From: an uncultured Selenomonadales bacterium
GTDB taxonomy: Bacteria > Bacillota > Negativicutes > Selenomonadales > Selenomonadaceae
Assembly: GCA_937915725.1 (NCBI GenBank)
Contig: CALGGV010000053.1
Location: 1 to 7,171, forward strand
DNA: 7,171 nucleotides
Direction of reading: 5' to 3'
Position 1 is the stretch's first letter; every line of letters begins with the position of its first letter. The notes under the pieces were generated by a model. It searched no databases. It worked only from the letters and a program-made list of their open reading frames with translations, and was not told where the DNA came from. Below are positions 4,799-7,171 of this stretch, piece after piece. The translations under genes were made by a program, and so were the position numbers.

Positions 4799-6508
4799 TT
4801 GGAGAAAAAAAATTTAATACGTGGATTCTGGACGCTTTTTAAATCGTATTGGAATTCGGAGGAAAAATGGAAGGCGCGGGGGCTTTTAGCCTTTGTCATA
4901 GCTTTAAATTTGGCTATGGTCTGGCTTTTAGTTCAATTAAACACGTGGTACAATGAATTTTATAACGCCCTGCAAGAATATCAATCTGAATCTTTTTGGC
5001 CTTTGATAGGGCAATTTACGGGAATTGCGTTTATTTACATATTCATTGCGGTTTACGCGGTTTACTTGCGACAACTTTTAGAAATTCGCTGGCGTACGTG
5101 GATGACGAAAAATTATTTAAATTCGTGGTTATCTAAGCAAACATATTACCATTTGCAAGGCGGAACTGACAACCCGGATCAGCGTATTTCTGAAGATATA
5201 AATTCTTTCGTAAGTTTGACTTTGCAATTAATTATAGGATTTTTGCGGCAACTTACAACTTTAGCGGCGTTTAGCGTAGTTTTATGGGAATTGTCGGGCG
5301 AATTTAAATTAAATTTGGGCGGCACTGAAATTATAATTTACGGCTATATGTTTTGGTTTTCTGTGGTTTATTCCGGTATTGGTACATTTTTAGTTCATAA
5401 AGTTGGACGAAAATTAATCAGCTTAGAATTTGATCAGCAAAAATACGAGGCAGATTTTCGTTTTAGTATGATGCGCGTTCGTGAAAATGCAGAAAGTATA
5501 GCTTTTTATCGCGGCGAAAGTGCAGAACTTGAAGGTTTCACTGCGCGTTTTAAAAATGTTATCGAAAATTTTCGCCGGCTTATGACTAAAACTAAGCATT
5601 TAAATTTTTACATTAACGGCTATTCACAACTTGCAGTAATTGTACCGTTGATACTTGCCGCGCCGCGCTATTTCAGCAAAGAAATTCAACTTGGCGGCTT
5701 AATGCAAACAATTTCGGCGTTTGGCAGAGTTCAAGACGCTTTAAGTTATTTTGTCGATTCTTACGGCACTATCGCAAGTTTGGCGGCGGTTATAAATCGT
5801 CTTGCCGGTTTTACTGAACACGTTGAAAAAGTTCAAGGTGTAAAAAGCCGCGTTGAAAAATCTACAGCGGATGAACTTACAATTTCAAATTTAAATATTT
5901 CACTTCCAACGGGCAGGGAACTTTTGAAAAAACTTTCCTTGAGTCTTGAAAATTCAAAATCTCTGTTGGTAACGGGGGCTAGCGGCTGTGGAAAATCTAC
6001 ACTGCTTAGAACATTGGCGGGAATTTGGGCTTATGCGCAGGGAAAAATTTCCTTGCCGCAAAATTCAAAAATAATGTTCCTGCCGCAAAAACCGTACTTG
6101 CCGCTTGGAACATTGCGTCGCGCTTTAATTTATCCGCTTGCCGAAAAAGACGCGCCGTCAGATGAAAAACTTATCGAAACTTTAAAAATTGTAGACTTGC
6201 CAAATTTAGCGGACAAACTTGACGTGGCTGACGATTGGACAAGAATTTTGTCGGGCGGCGAACAACAACGCCTGGCATTTGCGCGGGTACTTTTAACCGC
6301 GCCAAATTATATTTTCCTGGACGAGGCAACCAGCGCACTTGATGAGCCGCGTGAATTGGAAATGTACAAACTTTTGAAAGAAAAATTACCCGCCGTAACG
6401 ATTGTAAGCGTTGGGCATCGTTCGACGCTTTATCAAGTTCACAATACAGAATTAAAACTTGACGGCACGGGAAATTGGCTGATTCAGGCAATACCCCAAA
6501 AAGAATAA
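4799..6508 (+). CDS. ABC transporter, fused permease-ATPase, SbmA/BacA/YddA-like family
   Basis: Complete half-transporter (569 residues) in the cytoplasmic membrane, expected to work as a homodimer. Residues 1-340 are the ABC_membrane_2/SbmA_BacA-type permease: helices near 28-47, 70-90, 145-163, 178-200 and 272-290, with the family-typical WYNEFYNALQ (50-59), LEIRWRTWMT (94-103) and NPDQRISEDI (125-134). Residues 358-569 are the ATPase: Walker A GASGCGKST (393-401), Q430, signature LSGGE (484-488), Walker B YIFLDE with catalytic E509, and switch H540. All ATPase residues are intact. SbmA and BacA themselves lack an ATPase and use the proton gradient; this is the longer ATP-driven branch (YddA, Rv1819c, BclA-like). 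Relatives move peptides, bleomycin, cobalamin or fatty acids, so the substrate is not predictable. It starts at TTG after GGGAGG and is divergent from a peptidoglycan amidase, which would fit muropeptide or antimicrobial peptide transport, but that is inference. Confidence 0.9.
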   Translation: MEKKNLIRGFWTLFKSYWNSEEKWKARGLLAFVIALNLAMVWLLVQLNTWYNEFYNALQEYQSESFWPLIGQFTGIAFIYIFIAVYAVYLRQLLEIRWRTWMTKNYLNSWLSKQTYYHLQGGTDNPDQRISEDINSFVSLTLQLIIGFLRQLTTLAAFSVVLWELSGEFKLNLGGTEIIIYGYMFWFSVVYSGIGTFLVHKVGRKLISLEFDQQKYEADFRFSMMRVRENAESIAFYRGESAELEGFTARFKNVIENFRRLMTKTKHLNFYINGYSQLAVIVPLILAAPRYFSKEIQLGGLMQTISAFGRVQDALSYFVDSYGTIASLAAVINRLAGFTEHVEKVQGVKSRVEKSTADELTISNLNISLPTGRELLKKLSLSLENSKSLLVTGASGCGKSTLLRTLAGIWAYAQGKISLPQNSKIMFLPQKPYLPLGTLRRALIYPLAEKDAPSDEKLIETLKIVDLPNLADKLDVADDWTRILSGGEQQRLAFARVLLTAPNYIFLDEATSALDEPRELEMYKLLKEKLPAVTIVSVGHRSTLYQVHNTELKLDGTGNWLIQAIPQKE

Positions 6509-6614
6509 TGAAAATTTTTTTCTTTTTTATATTTAACAAGTCGGCATTTCTTTCTTTGAAATAATCACAAGCAAAAACGGAGTGCGGTGGCTTTTTAATT
6601 TTTTTCAAAAATTT

Positions 6615-6641
6615 TTAGCACGTCCTTTGCGCCTTTATAAT
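6615..6641 (+). promoter_or_regulatory. Possible promoter of the pseudouridine synthase gene
   Basis: A perfect TATAAT at 6636-6641 lies 24 bases before ATG 6666. The best -35 is TTAGCA (6615-6620) with a short 15-base spacer, or TTTTAG with 17, so the upstream element is weak. GGGAG at 6655-6659, six bases before the ATG, is the ribosome binding site. The rest of the gap from 6509 is A/T-rich, with T runs but no clear terminator hairpin. Confidence 0.4.
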
Positions 6642-6665
6642 TTGAATTTTTTATGGGAGTTTTTT

Positions 6666-7171
6666 ATGGAACGTTTACAAAAATTAATCGCTCGCGCAGG
6701 TATAACTTCCCGCCGCAATGCTGAAAATTTAATTCTTGCCGGTAAAGTTACTGTGGACGGCAAAATTATTAAAGAATTGGGCGCAAAATTTGACGCTACA
6801 AAAAATAAAATCTGCGTTGACGGCAAAATTTTAACCTTCGACGCAGAAAAAATTTATATTTTGTTAAATAAGCCGCGTGGCTACGTTTGCACGGCGAAAG
6901 ATGAACGCGGGCGAAAAACTGTCTTAGATTTAATTGACATTAGCGAAAGAATTTTTCCTGTCGGCAGACTTGATTTAAATTCTGAAGGGCTTTTACTCTT
7001 GACTAATGACGGCGATTTAATGAACGCGCTGATTCATCCAAAATTTAAAATCGATAAAACTTACCGCGCCACTATTTCCGGCGATATTACCGAAGAAAAA
7101 CTTGATAAACTTCGCACAGGGATTGAACTTGAAGACGGCTTAACCGCGCCCGCAGAAATTTTTTTGCTTGA
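6666..7171 (+). CDS. rluB: rRNA pseudouridine synthase, RsuA/RluB/E/F family (3' partial)
   Basis: Predicted to convert a specific uridine of rRNA to pseudouridine in the cytoplasm. The visible 168 residues begin MERLQKLIARAGITSRRNAE, an S4 RNA-binding domain (1-60, with AGKVTVDGK typical of S4). The catalytic domain starts at IYILLNKPRGYVCT (63-76), and motif II GRLDLNSEGLLLLTNDG (100-116) carries the catalytic aspartate D103. KTYRA (131-135) is another family motif. The window ends inside the gene; homologues are about 230-250 residues, so roughly 70 are missing. Start chosen from GGGAG six bases upstream of ATG 6666. The symbol rluB follows the usual name for the Bacillota member. RsuA or RluF specificity cannot be excluded from this part. 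Confidence 0.9.
   Translation, partial: MERLQKLIARAGITSRRNAENLILAGKVTVDGKIIKELGAKFDATKNKICVDGKILTFDAEKIYILLNKPRGYVCTAKDERGRKTVLDLIDISERIFPVGRLDLNSEGLLLLTNDGDLMNALIHPKFKIDKTYRATISGDITEEKLDKLRTGIELEDGLTAPAEIFLL

Noticed and set aside
6171..6608. Minus-strand 145-codon frame over the ABC transporter end
   Set aside because: It runs antisense to the conserved ATPase motifs and has no family features; it is a shadow of the transporter frame.
6509..6665. Terminator or small RNA between the transporter and the pseudouridine synthase
   Set aside because: T runs are present (for example 6516-6530 and 6590-6604), but no stable GC-rich stem precedes them.

Overview
The window is an AT-rich bacterial segment with short intergenic gaps and strong GGAGG-type ribosome binding sites. 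It mixes A/T runs with a preference for GCG, GGC and CGC codons. This suits an anaerobic, low-GC Bacillota-type organism, possibly a diderm Negativicutes lineage, but the taxon is an inference of low confidence. No phage, transposase, tRNA, rRNA or CRISPR array was seen.

Region 1 (1-2055) looks rearranged. It holds the C-terminal half of a MATE-family exporter cut by the window edge. A diverged second copy of that gene's 3' end follows. Next is a divergent Old Yellow Enzyme-type flavin oxidoreductase with a C-terminal cysteine cluster. Its stop codon overlaps the ATG of a decayed copy of the first codons of an RNase E/G gene.

Region 2 (2012-3349) carries a longer RNase E/G gene with its own promoter. 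It keeps both catalytic aspartates but stops just before the zinc-link, so it is truncated. A structured, non-coding stretch with an extended hairpin follows, between two convergent genes.

Region 3 (3350-4748, minus strand) is a two-gene operon. A probable Tat-exported, zinc-dependent N-acetylmuramoyl-L-alanine amidase is coupled by an ATGA overlap to an unrecognised K/E-rich protein with a C-terminal membrane domain.

Region 4 (4743-7171, plus strand) starts from a promoter set back to back with the amidase promoter. It encodes a complete SbmA/BacA/YddA-type ABC transporter half, then the N-terminal two thirds of an RsuA/RluB-family 23S/16S rRNA pseudouridine synthase cut by the window end.

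Functionally this is mostly housekeeping plus cell-envelope functions (MATE export, peptidoglycan amidase, SbmA-like transport). No complete new defence or mobile system is visible. The most distinctive signals are the gene-end copies around the oxidoreductase, the truncated RNase E/G, the missing catalytic tyrosine in the oxidoreductase, and the amidase/membrane-protein pair.
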